A stretch of 64,000 bases of DNA from Chara braunii (taxonomy: Eukaryota; Streptophyta; Charophyceae; Charales; Characeae), in the NCBI GenBank assembly GCA_003427395.1, contig BFEA01001179.1, positions 1 through 64,000 of the forward strand. Direction: 5' to 3'. A program made the position numbers and the translations under genes. Positions 1-11,115 of this stretch are shown here, one piece after another. Under the pieces are notes generated by a model. It ran no database searches. It was given only the letters and a program-made list of their open reading frames with translations, and was not told where the DNA came from. Positions within the stretch are counted from its first letter, which is position 1, and each line of letters opens with the position of its first letter.

Positions 1-210
1 CCCGTGGCTGCTCCTGCCTGTGCACGTGGCCACCTGCAGTGCCACGTGGCAGTGTACTGTGGACCTGAAGACCCCCTGTTTCAGGGGCTGCTCTACAGTG
101 GTGAGGGTCTGCTCACACAGCAGACCCTAGATCTGCAGATCTGCAGAACTGCTGCGGCAAGGGGCTGATCAAGATCTCAGCCCCCTCTCTCCTCCAGCTG
201 GCTTGCTGCA

Positions 211-490
211 GTGAAGGCCAAGACCCTCCTGGTCTTGGTATACCTTGTGCCCTTGGAGACACCAAGGGCCAGGCATCTCTTCTCTCTCTCCCCTCCCTCT
301 ACTAACCCACCTTCCCTACCTCTCCTCTCTCCTCTTAATCACCCCTCCTCTTTCCCCCACCTTCTACTGCCTCTTTTCTCTCCTCTTTTTAGCTTCCCCA
401 CCCCAACTTTCTCCCACCACCCACTCTTTTACTCCCTTTTTTTCATTTCCTTTCTTTTCTTTCCCCCTTCTTTTCTCCTTGCTTCTTGAT
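211..490. repeat. Pyrimidine-rich (CT) low-complexity tract
   Basis: The + strand is almost pure C/T between about 270 and 490, with runs such as CTCTCTCCCCTCCC. Open frames here translate to Leu/Pro/Ser/Phe-rich strings, as any CT tract would, so I do not call a gene. The first 210 bases show no gene either, only a partly repeated GTGGC/CACGTGGC-rich stretch. Confidence 0.75.
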
Positions 491-494
491 CCCA

Positions 495-945
495 GCCGAC
501 GGCAGTGCGCAGCAACCTGGAGCGATCAACCGTAGTCAGCAACTCGGGCGGCCAGCAGCAAGTGGTCAACAACAACGTATAGCAGTGGCGATCCACCGTG
601 ATAACAACAGTCAGCAACAACATATAACAGTTGCGGTCACCAGTCCTGACAATAGTTAACAATAGCCACAACCCGCTCCCACCGCAGTACCCAGCGGTAG
701 TCAATAGTAAAAGCAACAGCCAACAACAGCAGCGGCCGTCCCCAGTAACAACTTTCAGCAGCCGTATGCAGTAACTAGCAACCACTGCCCGCACACAGTC
801 CCCTAGACGCCGCAACAGTACACAGCGGCGGCCTGTGCACAGCAACCAGTAGCAACTCAGTGGCTCGTGCACAGCCGACAGCAACAGACTGGACGGCCCG
901 CAGCAACCAGCAGCTGACAATAGTCAACAACAACTATTCGGTACG
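495..945. repeat. CAA/CAG-rich low-complexity region
   Basis: Irregular repetition of AGCAACAA, CAGTCAGCAACA and AACAATAGTCAACAA motifs. The long open frame on the - strand (429-920) is Leu/Cys/Thr-rich and is explained by reading through this biased composition. No domain is recognisable. Confidence 0.6.
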
Positions 946-2008
946 TAGCCTGACTTTCGGCCTGCCCCGCACATATGCGATTTCTAGTCTATAGCACTGC
1001 GCAGTCAATGTTTTGCCCGTCGGTCCTCCAATCTCATTCCCCTCCTGCCGGCGTACAGTCTTCTAAGTTACCGCACACACACCCCACAGTCGGCCCCTCC
1101 TTATTCCTTAGCCGCAGGGACGCAATGGCCACAGCCCGTGAGACACTCAATACCACAAAACGCGGCTTAGCAACACAACTCGGCCAGACCGTCTGTGCAT
1201 GATTCAAGGCGTGCTGGCTATAGTCCCCGACCGCAAAATGATGCCTTGGTAGCGAGGGGAGGGAGCACGACCACCATGAGGAAGCCACTTGCTTGGCTCA
1301 TACAACACCCTCCCTCTTTGCACTAACTCTTGGGCATAACCTCTCTCTTAATGTGATTTTCTGGACTCTTTGAGCCTTCCAGAAATATCCCATAAATAAT
1401 CACGCCTTCTTCACTTCACCATTAATTAAAGTAATACACAAAAGACTCAGAAGGCCACTTTGATGAGGATGCCAATGACAACCGAAACACACATGATCCT
1501 GCAAGCCGGGGGAAACAAAACTCATAAAAAAAAATAAATAAATAAAAAATCCCAGAAGAAAATCAGGCCAGCCCAAGTCTCACATCCTTACAAATCTCAA
1601 TTCTTCACAAATTCGTATCCCGTTCAACAAAAATCAGGTCATCTCAAGTATCACATAGGTCATATATGCAGAATAATATCAAGTGTTCTCGCCCAAATTG
1701 GGTATGCGTTTAGCGTACAGACGACAATCTCTTAAAAGACCTCCACTCGTATTTGGCAACGCTAAGCCAGCTTAAAGAGAGGATAATCAGATTCAAAATA
1801 TACGCGAAACCCCAACAGTAGAAACACACCCTCGATATCAAAAATATATACAAGAAAGGACCTATGTCTCATGAAACTCATAGGTTTGAAACTAAAACAG
1901 CATGAGCATATAATCGCTCATTAGTTCTATCAATCGAGCCTACTGCCCTGTCATGACCTTTCGAGTATCTATCTATTAGTCACTTAAGATCGCTGACACC
2001 ATTCTCAT
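946..2008. other. Intergenic or decayed sequence, nothing identified
   Basis: Mixed composition turning A/T-rich after 1300. There is no long frame and no recognisable domain. It lies beyond the 3' side of the - strand gag at 2009-3084 and may be decayed internal sequence of that element. Confidence 0.5.
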
Positions 2009-3084
2009 CTAGGCAGACAACCTCACCCCTCGATTCCTTTCTTCGCCATCTTCTCGACCTCTTCTATTCCTTCGCCCAGTTCGACTCATAGCTGACGATG
2101 TTCCCTTGTCATCACACTCCTTGTTAGGATCAGATGCAGTATGCGACAGGGTTATACCAACTTCCCCCTGAACTCTTTGCTCCTCTATTCCCTTCTCGCT
2201 TAGAGCGTCAAGCGTCCTCTCACAGGTATTGGTCGCAGCAACTCTTACTTTAGCCGGTATCTTTTTTCTCTCACCTCCCGACTCATTTTTCTTCTCTCTG
2301 CTCCACCTGTGATTTCGCCTGAGGAGCTCTGCGTCCTTCTGAGATCCATCTTTCTTAGCATCAGGGGTGCCCACTGCAGGATCACTCGACCCCTTTTCAA
2401 GCTCACTCTTCTCACTATCCAACGTCTTCTTTCGCTTCCTCGCTTCTCACGGGGTATGGCAGAGGTACTGGTCAAAATCCTCCTGTTCAAGGTTCCCTCG
2501 GATCTTATCCCGTACTAGTCTCCCCTCAAATCTTGCTGTTCTGCATTCGTGAAACTCATGAGGAAGACAAAACATTTGTCGTGTTCTGACAGTGCCCAGA
2601 CCTTACGCGATGCGAGCTCATATTCTGACAGGAAGTGTCGTACTGACACATAACTATACCAGTCTATCTTCTCAAGATCGTCTTTGGTCAGTTGTTCCTC
2701 CCCTAGCCGGTACTTATTCCACATGTCATTATAGAACTTCCTCCACGATGACCCCGCTCTTCTAACCAACCTACTGACTTCACCCTTCAAGCCTATACAA
2801 ATATACTTTATCACTTCTTCCAGCATCTGTCCCTCACTCCATTTGCAGTGGGACGCTATCTGTTCAAACTTGTCGAGAAAGTCAGAAACATGATTGCCTT
2901 TGAAGAAGTTGATCTCAACCTCGGGCAGGTTGTCTCGCTCCCAATCCCGTCGTTCCAACAGAGAAGCGAGTTCCTCGGCCTCAATCTCTCCTTGAGACCC
3001 CTCCATCTCGAGCTCCCTCGACCCCACCACCTGTTGAACAACAAAGAGCGACGTTAGGGTTGGGATTCGAGAGGAGCTACGCAA
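2009..3084 (-). pseudogene. gag: Ty3/gypsy-type gag fragment (copy A)
   Basis: Retrotransposon gag (capsid) homologue read on the - strand. The main frame (3084-2515, 189 residues) has an acidic start, then the gag-like stretch NFFKGNHVSDFLDKFEQIA, a basic segment RRAGSSWRKFYNDMWNKY and LTKDDLEKIDWYSY. The same order is seen in the gag at 46106-46701 (FLFKGERVTDWLEVVEQA, ESWNKFKDEMQRRF, LTVADLEAMSRNDY). The frame stops at 2515-2517 and goes on in other frames: the stretch near 2490 reads LEQEDFDQYLCHTP in a neighbouring frame, and 2422-2009 is Lys/Glu-rich. The gene is therefore broken by at least one stop and one frameshift. It lies about 1 kb downstream of the PBS at 4065-4083 and LTR A on the same strand, which is the normal LTR-PBS-leader-gag order. 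Confidence 0.75.
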
Positions 3085-4064
3085 CTAAATCAAATATAAG
3101 ATATATCCCACTAAGTTACTTCGACACTTCATTGTAAAAATGCGCATAAGAATCTATCCAAAACAAAGACGATATCGAAGAGAGTCTTTAAATAAATATC
3201 CATCAAAAATAAAACACAAACAGTCACTAATACATCCCTCCAATCACAACTCAGGCATTATCCACTTATGATTGTCATTATCAAGGTAAGGCATATGCCG
3301 CATAGGTGGATACTCCAAACACAAATACAAAATGCAGCACAACCCATGATAAATGGCATATACTGATAAGAATAATTTTTACATGACAACACAATTTATC
3401 CGTAAGGGTTGTAACTGACGAGCACAATATGCTTTATAAACAAACATATGAGCACACTCAACTGCCAGTTATATACCAAGATAACTCTTAATAACGTACT
3501 TCCGTATTCTATAAGGCAGGGGTAGGACAGGCAATGAGTAAATAACATGATACAATTGTTACCCCTTCAACTCTTAAGCAAAGCGTATATTACAGAGGGG
3601 TGATGTAATCCTCATAAGATAACATCTTGACTCTTGAGCCCCACTCTAAAGACCGAGCCTCACCGCATCCCTCTCTGATTTCAGCGCTTATTCCTTACTA
3701 ATCCTATCGTGGCCAGAAGAACAACCCCATTCATACTCATCTAGGCAAACGAATAGCGAATTCGCGCCTTTACAAGTATGGTGGTCCTGCCTAACATGAA
3801 ACGAGCCTAGATCGCTACTCCAGGACCGCTCTTGCTAAGCAGTAGTTGTTCCACTCAACCATAACAGTTTCAGCAAGGGTAACAAGCCCTTTCCTCGTTT
3901 CTTAACAGATTATGTAGTTACTCTCCCAATACAGGAAAGACAACAACACCCCACTAATGGACCAGGAACATAGTTCCGTCGTGGGTCTCACTATCAGTTT
4001 CGAGAATAATAACCACTTCCATACCAGGATGTCGTTCCACCAGCAACAACGACAGACAACCGTT
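3085..4064 (-). other. Untranslated leader between PBS and gag (copy A)
   Basis: A/T-rich, about 980 bases, with no long frame on either strand. Its place between the primer-binding site and gag on the - strand makes it the 5' leader of retrotransposon copy A. This call rests on position only. Confidence 0.5.
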
Positions 4065-4083
4065 ATCCCCGGCAACGGCTCCA
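4065..4083 (-). promoter_or_regulatory. Primer-binding site, tRNA-Asp type (copy A)
   Basis: On the - strand the sequence is TGGAGCCGTTGCCGGGGAT. It starts two bases (GG) after the CA end of LTR A. The 3' end of plant tRNA-Asp (…CCCCGGCAACGGCGCCA) predicts TGGCGCCGTTGCCGGGGAT, so 18 of 19 positions match. LTR end, short spacer, PBS and then gag on the same strand is the diagnostic layout of an LTR retrotransposon 5' end. Confidence 0.8.
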
Positions 4084-4085
4084 CC

Positions 4086-6270
4086 TGTCGAGCGCATCGG
4101 TCCAGCACCGCACGGGGCAGCGCGGGACCCTACCGGCCGCGTCACTCAGGAGTTGGTCTAAATCCTCATCGAGAATATTCATGGAGTTTCCGCAAGCCGC
4201 TCCGACCGAGTGCATCAGCCGTACCTCTCGTGAGCCCCTACGACAGGATAGGGCCTACGCGAGGCACGGCTTACCTCCACCTTACGGGAGCTGTCACCTC
4301 CCTTCGGTGGGCGTATCCCCGCCGAGCTACCAGTCCATAGTACGAGAGCTAATCAGTTGCAATCGCAGAGGTGGACCAGTCGAGGGCGTTTCTTGTTCGC
4401 TGTAGCATAGGGGGTACGTGCGGTAATACGCCTTTATCGGACCCGCACGCGAACCAACATCTTGGGGGGCTGGGGTCCCAAGCGCGACTCGTCGTCGGTC
4501 GACTAGGACGCATCCCACACACCACACGCACTCCACTTTACGAACACAAACACACACAAACACACACACACACACGAAACGACACAACACAAACAACGCG
4601 ACAACGCTCCTAGCCCCTCCGTAGCCAACCCATAACTTTCCAATGCGGAAATCGAATAGGCGTCGCGCGCGAGACTTAGTATAAAACCGCGCGGACGCAG
4701 GGCCTACTCATATTGACTAGCAATGCAAACGTACGCAAGCAGTCACAATGATGACGTACCATGTNGTACACATACTCATGCGGTCCTCGTTAATCTCGAG
4801 GGTCGCATTCGACACTCAAGTGTCGGTTGACACGCGCTTTGAGGGTTAATCTCTCGACGCTGGACAACCGCCATGCGCGGTTGAAGACCACACACCCTCT
4901 TCTGCACCATGTGCAGAGTGGGTGGTACACAGGTTTAAACCTGTGGTGGCAGCCGTTTCTTACTGCCTTGGAGATGAGCCCCACTCCAAGCCTGGACAGA
5001 AGTCAAGGGGTTTGACTTTGACGGCTGCCACGGACTACAACGTCCAACTATCAAAATTAATAAGCAAAATCAATCTGTAAAATAATTAAACATCCCACAC
5101 TCATATACCAAATCAGAACTCGAGGTAACGTAAAAGAAGGGGAAACATAAACCCATCAGGTATGCAGATCGTGCGACACATGATTGTCATTCTCACTGCC
5201 TCCAAAGTATGACCCATATACCAAGCTCCAAAATACTAACATGTATAAAACACAGACACACACAATAACCACATTGCCATACACCAATGTGGTCAACTTT
5301 ATTGTTCCCTGTAACTCATACCACGCCTCACACACTCAAGCCCCAATCGTAGTCAAAATTTTCATAAATCTCACAAGTTTTTTATAATGGCCATTAAAAT
5401 AAGCTCGGTTAAAGCCCTTAAAGAAACATAACAATTCACAGGGCTAAGGCAGTCAAGCTGAGGTACAGGTGTAAGCAAAGTTGTGTCATGAACCGGCAAG
5501 TCGGCGATCAACCAACCGACCTGATATCAGTGATAACAGAGGATGATCCTCAAGGGATCAAGCTGAATCTAGTCTTGAACTTGAACCAAACGATCAAGAG
5601 GACCTGTAACACATGACAGGTCAATGCCCGAGGCTAAACCTATAAGTCTATGGAGAACAATCTCCATATCATGATCCTACCCAAATCATCCTAGTTAACT
5701 ATATCTAAGTCTACCTCTAAGCAAGTGCCTAAAGAAAGGTAGACTAATGGCAAAATCTCCCCTATTCAGTGTGGACTACCAGAATCGCCACCTGTCAAAA
5801 TACAATCGATCTCCTTCAAACTAAGAAAATTTTGGCAGTGCTTCCCTTAGGAAAAGTGTCTTTCCAAAATTTATATAAGTCCAAATATGAAAGCAGAAAT
5901 AATCTTTAACTCTGGAAAGTCAAATTATGTCTAATTCCCTGAATTAGTAGAAATTTGGGCAGCATTCCCTTTAGAAAGGGAGACTTCTTAGATTTATACT
6001 AAGTCAGATATGAACTCAAAAGACAACTTGGGTTCAACTTAGACAAGAGTTAACTAACTCCTTAGTTTTGCAGAAATTTTGGCAGCACTCCCTCTAGAAA
6101 AGGGCTCTCCCAACATTTATACAAAGCTAAGTCCAGAATTTGAGAATAACTTTGATTTCTCAAAGTCCAATTTTGTCTAACTCCCTGAACTAGCAAAAAT
6201 TTGGGCAGCACTCCCTTTAGAAAATGAGACTTTCCATATTTTTACTAGGTCAGATATAAAGAAAAGTTTA
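4086..6270 (-). mobile_element. Long terminal repeat-like copy A of the tRNA-Asp retrotransposon
   Basis: The proximal 1.1 kb (4086-5200) is an inverted copy of 7747-8879 and also matches 17940-18807, 44820-45690 and 58146-59095. On the - strand it ends …GCTCGACA (CA end) next to the PBS. It contains a (GT)n tract (4549-4577), a TATA-like TTTTATACTAAG (4671-4688) followed by a CGCGCGCGA element, and a conserved GGCAGCCGTCAAA region near 5030. Sequence farther out (5400-6270) matches 59600-60600 beside copy E, so the true LTR is longer than 1.1 kb. I could not fix its TG start. A single unresolved base sits at 4765. Confidence 0.7.
5815..6270. repeat. Tandem repeat, about 115-bp period, four imperfect units
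   Basis: Each unit carries a core like GAAATTTGGGCAGCACTCCC, then TTTAGAAAA, then a segment like ATTTATACTAAGTCAGATAT. Units start near 5823, 5949, 6070 and 6190. The same array, with one or two more units, occurs at 60000-60600 next to LTR copy E, so it belongs to the retrotransposon family. Confidence 0.7.
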
Positions 6271-6334
6271 TGCCCAAGAGTCGAACTAGCTATTTCGATC
6301 TCCCTCCCATCATGCCCTCCTTCCCTCCGCTTTC

Positions 6335-7095
6335 ATCCTGCATGCGCCTAGTGCAACTTCTCGTCCGGGTACACCCCACCTGATTCCGATGGGGATTACA
6401 CAGGCCACCTAACACCTGCTACGTCCCGCCTCCCACTTCGCCTCTTCAAACACTCCCCCCATCGAATGTACCCGGCGCAACCTTACATCCGGGTTCATCT
6501 CCTTTCTCGTTTGTTTGTTCCCTCCCTGTCTTCATCTTCGTCGTTGCCTTCCTCAACCTGACGACGCTCGGTGGCGGGCGGTCCCGTAGCGGACCGATAT
6601 ATTGGCCGCGGCTCCGCAGGGAAGTACTGGAGGGGAACGAGCTCCCAAATGACCGTGTTCGATCGCTCTTATTGCCAGCCACGCCCCGGGCGGCGAGCGA
6701 TGTGTGCAGCCGATATCGCTGCTAACCCGCGACAGACCCCCCCGTGCTTATTCGCGCGCATCTGGCACTGTCTGCCGGCCAGGTTCAGCCTCCTCCCCCT
6801 GCTACTCTTCCTGCTTAGCCTCCCTCGCTCGCTGTACTCTTTCCTTTCCTTCGTATGCACCCGGCCCAAAAGGCGGTCCCAGTTCATTCACCTCGCCTTG
6901 TTTGTCCCCGCTCCCACTGCCTCCGACGCTCACCTGCTGCAGCTTTGCCACTTCGCCCGCTATCGCGCAACGCTGCCCGAATAACCTCGCCAGTACTCCA
7001 CATGCACTTCCGCCCGGGTACACTCCGCCGTGCGCACCTCAACCTCGCCAGTACTCCACACGCACTTCCGCCAGGGTACACTCCGCCGTGCGCAC
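6335..7095. repeat. Dispersed hairpin array, ATGYACCCGG…CCGGGTTCAT type (array 1)
   Basis: Short inverted repeats recur in GC/CT-rich sequence. Clear examples are 6474-6505 (ATGTACCCGG, 12-base loop, CCGGGTTCAT) and the related pairs near 6341-6390 and 6856-6895. After 7000 there is a 65-bp direct duplication of a related half-site unit (CGCACTTCCGCC, then GGGTACACTCCGCCG). The same motif family fills 62560-63990. Open frames through this region are compositional shadows. Confidence 0.6.
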
Positions 7096-7746
7096 CTCCC
7101 CTTTGCTTCGCCCAGACAGGGTTGGCCACCCTTTCGGGTCCCCACCGGGCAGCCCCCACACAGGTCGTCCTGCAGTCAAGGGTGTGGGCCCACTGCAGGC
7201 CCACGGCACGGTTCCATGTGGTCTGCAACATGCCGTAGTATCGTGGTGGGCCTTGCCATAGCGCCCCGGGCGTACTCCGCCAGCTCACGGGCCCCATCGG
7301 CCTGTTCACACTCAAACTTCTCACAGCAAACCGCGGGGGGCGGCCAGTACACCCGCCAAAGGCCCCGCCGTTGACATTCCTCCCTCGCCGTGGGTCAAAA
7401 TACCCACCGTCCCTCGAAAGCACCGCACGTTCAAGGTCCTCGACTGTCGTGGCGACCATGGAGTCCGGCGTCACGTCCGAGTCAATGGCACGCCGGAGCA
7501 TGACAAAATTTAGCACAACAATTATTTAATGTAGAATACAAACAGACACCGTGCGTCCCGCCGGCCCGTGACGCCTCGCACGCCTAGGCAGCGCACAGTT
7601 GCGCCTCACCGTCAATACTCCATGCCGCCACACGCGCCTCTCACCCTGACAAAGCCCATGCTTCCGCTCACGCGCACGCCGTCAGGCAGGCGACACTACT
7701 TGCGTGACTTGCAAAAAATACGCCAAATACCCTTGTAAGGGTATTT
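7096..7746. other. GC-rich noncoding stretch, nothing identified
   Basis: Long frames exist on both strands (for example - strand 7516-6884), but they are Arg/Gly/Pro/Ala-rich, overlap each other and carry no domain. The stretch ends in a small inverted repeat at about 7712-7750 (AAATACCCTTGTAAGGGTATTT), just before the homology of LTR B begins. Confidence 0.4.
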
Positions 7747-8879
7747 GGTACGACGGTCAGTAGGCAGTGAGAATGACAACCATGTGTCGCACGATCTACA
7801 TACCTGATGGGTTTATGTTTCCCCTTTTTTTACTTTACCTCGAGTTCTGATTTGGTATATGAGTGTGAGATGTTTAATTATGTTACTGATTGATTTTGCT
7901 TATTAATTTTGATAGTTGGACGTTGTAGTCCGTGGCAGCCGTCAAAGTCAAACCCCTTGACTTCTGTTCAGGCCTGGAGTGGGGCTCATCTCCAAAACAG
8001 TAAGAAACGACTGCCACCACAGGTTTGGACATGTGTACCACCCACTCTGCACAGGGTGCAGAAGAGGGTGTGTGGTCTTCAACCGCGCAAGGCGGTTGTC
8101 CAACGTCGAGAGATTAACCCTCAAAGCGCGTGTTAGCCGACACTTGAGTGTTGAATGCGACCCTCGAGATTAACGAGGACCGCATGAGTATGGGTACCAC
8201 ATGGTACGTCATCATTGCGACTGCTTGCGTACGTTTGCATTGCTAGTCGATATGAGTAGGCCCTGCGTCCGCGTGGTTTTATACTAAGTCTCGCGCGCGA
8301 CGCCTATTCGATTTCCGCATTGGAAAGTTATGGGTTGGCTACCGAGGGGCTAGGAGCGTTGTCGCGTTGTTTGTGTTGTGTCGTTTCGTGTGTGTGTGTG
8401 TGTGTTTTATTTTTTGTGTTCGTAAAGTGGAGTGCGCGTGGTGTGAGGGATGCGTCCTAGTCGACCGACGACGAGTCGCGCTTGGGACCTCAGCCCCCCA
8501 AGATGTCGGTTCGCGTGCAGGTCCAATAAAGGCGTATTACCGCACGTACCCCCTATGCTATGGCGAACGAGAAATGCCCTCGGCTGGTCCACCTCTGCGA
8601 TTGCAACTGATTAGCTCTCGTACTGTGGACTGGTAGCTCGGCGGGGATACGCCCACCGAAGGGAGGTGACAACTCCCGCAAGGTGGAGGTAAGTTGTGCC
8701 TCGCGTAGGCCCTATCCTGTCGTAGGGGCTGGCGAGAGGTATGGCTGACGCACTCGGCCGGAGCGGCTTGCGGAAACTCCATGTATATTCGCGATGAGGA
8801 TTTAGACCAACTCCTGCATGACGCGGCCGAGAGGGTCCCGCGCTGCCCCGTGCGGTGCCGGACCGATACACTCGACACC
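7747..8879 (+). mobile_element. Long terminal repeat-like copy B of the tRNA-Asp retrotransposon
   Basis: A near mirror image of 4086-5200 on the opposite strand, with the same landmarks in order: CAGTGAGAATGACAA start of homology, GGCAGCCGTCAAA, the AGAGGGTGTGTGGTC segment, TATA-like 8277-8288, a (GT)n tract 8388-8405 and the terminal GGACCGATACACTCGAC. No PBS follows it. It runs straight into the RNase H frame of the chromovirus at 8880. It is therefore a solo or recombined LTR, or part of a chimeric junction. Confidence 0.7.
8277..8288 (+). promoter_or_regulatory. Conserved TATA-like box inside the LTR
   Basis: TTTTATACTAAG is followed by a CGCGCGCGA block. The equivalent site is kept at 4671-4688 (- strand, identical), 18303-18314 (TTTTATCTTAAG) and 58719-58732 (- strand, TTTTATATCGAG). 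Conservation between diverged copies suggests the core promoter of the retrotransposon. No transcript evidence is available from the sequence. Confidence 0.4.
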
Positions 8880-9372
8880 GATGCGTCAGACTTTGCTGTA
8901 GGAGCAGTGCTTTCTTAGATCTTCGCCTCCTCTCCTGATTCCTCTCATCCTCGTATCCCTCGTTTCCCACCTCCTACCCCTACCACTGCTTCCCGACTGA
9001 CGCCTACTCGTCCAGTTACTGACGAGCCTTCTCTTAACTATTCTCCTCCCATCGTCGAGGATGACACTGTCGAGTCTCGCTCATGTGATTGTCCGATAGC
9101 CTTCTACTCCCTCCAGCTTTTGCCCGCCGAGATAAACTACATTGCTGATGAACGTGAGGTTCTCACAGTAGTTTATGTCGCTCGTCACTGGCGTCACTAC
9201 CAGCGTGAGGCACCATTCATGGTGCAAACGGACAACTCTGTTGTCCAGACTTTTTCTGACAAAGCCGAAGCTCACTCCTCGACAGGCTCGCTGGTGGCGC
9301 GACCTATCCGAGTTTAGTTTCACCATTGAGCACATCAAGGGTGAGGCTAATAGGGTCGCAGATGCCTTATCC
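8880..9372 (+). pseudogene. pol: Chromovirus RNase H domain (decayed pol)
   Basis: The frame at 8880 opens with the RNase H motif DASDFAVGAVLS (8880-8915) and meets a TAG at 8916-8918. A Ser/Pro/Thr-rich stretch of about 60 residues follows, then PIAFYSLQL, INYIADEREVLTVVYVARHW and VQTDNSVVQTF. A one-base expansion of the T-run at 9251-9255 shifts the frame. Reading goes on one frame over with LTKPKLTPRQARWWRDLSEF and EANRVADALSKR, which is typical of Ty3/gypsy RNase H. The reverse transcriptase and everything upstream are missing, because LTR B abuts the domain directly. The long Ser/Pro insert between the GAVLS and PIAFYS blocks is unusual for this domain. Confidence 0.8.
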
Positions 9373-10590
9373 AAGCGCCCTGACCACGACCAGGAGCAGA
9401 TCCAACTCTCTTCCATCTCGGTCACCATCGTCCACCACTCGGTGATCGACGAGTTTCGCACTCAGTACCGCCACTGCCCCGACTATCGCGACATCCACGC
9501 GACCCTTCGGAGTGGCAAGACCGTCCCGAACTACTCTCTCGGGGACAACGGTCTTGTGTACTGGCACGGTTCACAGGGCACCAGAGAGCCCCGTATTTGC
9601 GTTCCCTCCACTGGACAGCTACGTGTCCGAGCAGTAGCACAGTTCCATNACCAAGCAGCCGCCGGTCATATGGGCGTCCACAAGACGTTGGCTCGTGTGA
9701 GCCGCCTGTACGTCTGGCCGAAGCGCAAGGACTTTGTGAAGGACTACGTCGCCGAGTGTCCCACCTGTAAGGAGGTGAACAATGCGAACCACTTGCCTTA
9801 TGGTTTGCTCCAGCCTCTTCCTATCCCTGAGGGTCGTTGGCAGCCCATCTCGATGGACTTTCTCGGTCCTCTTCATCTTGCGACCCCCCGCGGTCATGAT
9901 GTTATCCTGGTCGTCGTTGACCGCTTCACGAAGCGTGCACGCTTTGTTCCGTGCCGCTATGCCATCAGTGCACGTGAGGTCGCCGACATCGTGTTTGACC
10001 GAATCGTGCATGACCATGGCTTACCTCTGAGCATCATATCTGATCGTGACCCGCGCTTTACCAGTCGATTCTGGCGACGGCTCCACGAGGTTTACGGCAC
10101 CCAGCTCCGCTTCTCCTCGTCTTACCATCCTCAGACTGATGGTCAGACCGAGATCACGAACAGGACTCTCGGAGATGTTCTCCGAAAGATTGCTCGTGAT
10201 GATCAGCAGTGGGATCTCCATCTTGCCCACGCGGAGATAGCCTTCAACCACACCGTCTCGCCAGTCACGGGGATGTCGCCTTACTATTGCGACCTCGGCT
10301 ATCACCCTCGTGTTCCCGCAGACTTCCTTTGACCGTCACAGATGCACCCTGAAATGACTTGTCCTGCGCTGGATGATTGGGTTGCACACATGACGTCGAT
10401 TATGAAGACCGCACATGAGCACATAGCCGATTCCCAGACTCGCATGGCCGCACGTGCGAACCGATCGAGGATGGATCATCCATTCAAAGTCGGTGATGAT
10501 GTGCTTATTGACGCCCGCCACTTACAACTCAAAGCGGACACGCTTCGCAAGTTTCGGCGTCGCTTCTTTGGACCATGGCCCATCCTCTAG
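9373..10590 (+). pseudogene. pol: Chromovirus integrase (decayed pol)
   Basis: Integrase catalyses insertion of the cDNA into the genome. The zinc-binding H-H-C-C domain is visible (GHMGVHKTLAR … CPTCKE), and so is the catalytic triad: Asp in SMDFLGP (9856-9858), Asp in ISDRDPRF (10042-10044) and Glu in GQTEITNR (10150-10152). There are 35 residues between the last two, a proper DD35E. After the core come AEIAFNHTVSPVTGMSPYY and the C-terminal GPWPIL region. Defects are an unresolved base at 9650, an in-frame TGA at 10330-10332 and an in-frame TAG at 10588-10590. The frame is otherwise open, so this copy is relatively young compared with the other elements here. Confidence 0.88.
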
Positions 10591-11115
10591 GCCGTCGGTT
10601 CTGATACGGCATCTAGCCCGGTNAGCTTTCGTGTGAAGCTTCCCGACTACCTACGCCAGGCTCGTGTGCACGATGTCTACCACGTCTCGTTACTGCATCC
10701 TTACCGCAGACCGTCTGAGCGTTTCACTGGACGACCANACGAGCGCCCTCCACCCATCATGGTGGACGGCCACGAGGAGTTCCTCGTTTCAGACATCATT
10801 GGTCGCCGAGTCACCGACGACAACCCTCCCCACGTCGAGTATCTCGTACGTTGGAAGGGTTACCCTGATGAGGAGGCCAGCTGGGAGCCCCTTGAGCACT
10901 TGCAGCACGCTCGCATGTTGGTGCATGCCTATGACCGTGTTCGTTGTGCTGGGTTCACTGCTCCTCCTCAGCCCACTGACCCTCCTCCTTCTCCCCCGAC
11001 TGAGGAAACCGCTGAAGTCGAGCCTGCTCCATCTGAGGCAGATCTTCAGCAGCAGCCGGATGCTTCTGAGCGTCCACAGCGCACTCGTCGTCGTCCTGCT
11101 CAATACGACAATTGA
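10591..11115 (+). pseudogene. pol: Chromovirus integrase C-terminus with chromodomain
   Basis: This continues the integrase frame after the TAG at 10588. It includes VKLPDYLRQARVHDVYHVSLL, the usual end of Ty3/gypsy integrases, then a chromodomain at about 10777-10935 (EFLVSDIIGRR, EYLVRWKGYPDEEASWEP, LEHLQHARMLVHAY). Chromodomains bind modified histone H3 and are thought to steer chromoviruses to heterochromatin. A Pro/Glu/Ser-rich tail follows, ending RTRRRPAQYDN and a TGA at 11113-11115. Unresolved bases sit at 10623 and 10738. Confidence 0.88.

Noticed and set aside
429-920. 163-residue - strand open frame
   Set aside because: Its Leu/Cys/Thr/Val-rich translation comes from antisense reading of CAA/CAG-type low-complexity sequence; no domain.
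6704-7516. Overlapping long frames on both strands (up to 210 residues)
   Set aside because: GC-rich composition keeps several frames open at once. They are Arg/Pro/Gly/Ser-rich, mutually overlapping and run through a hairpin-repeat array.
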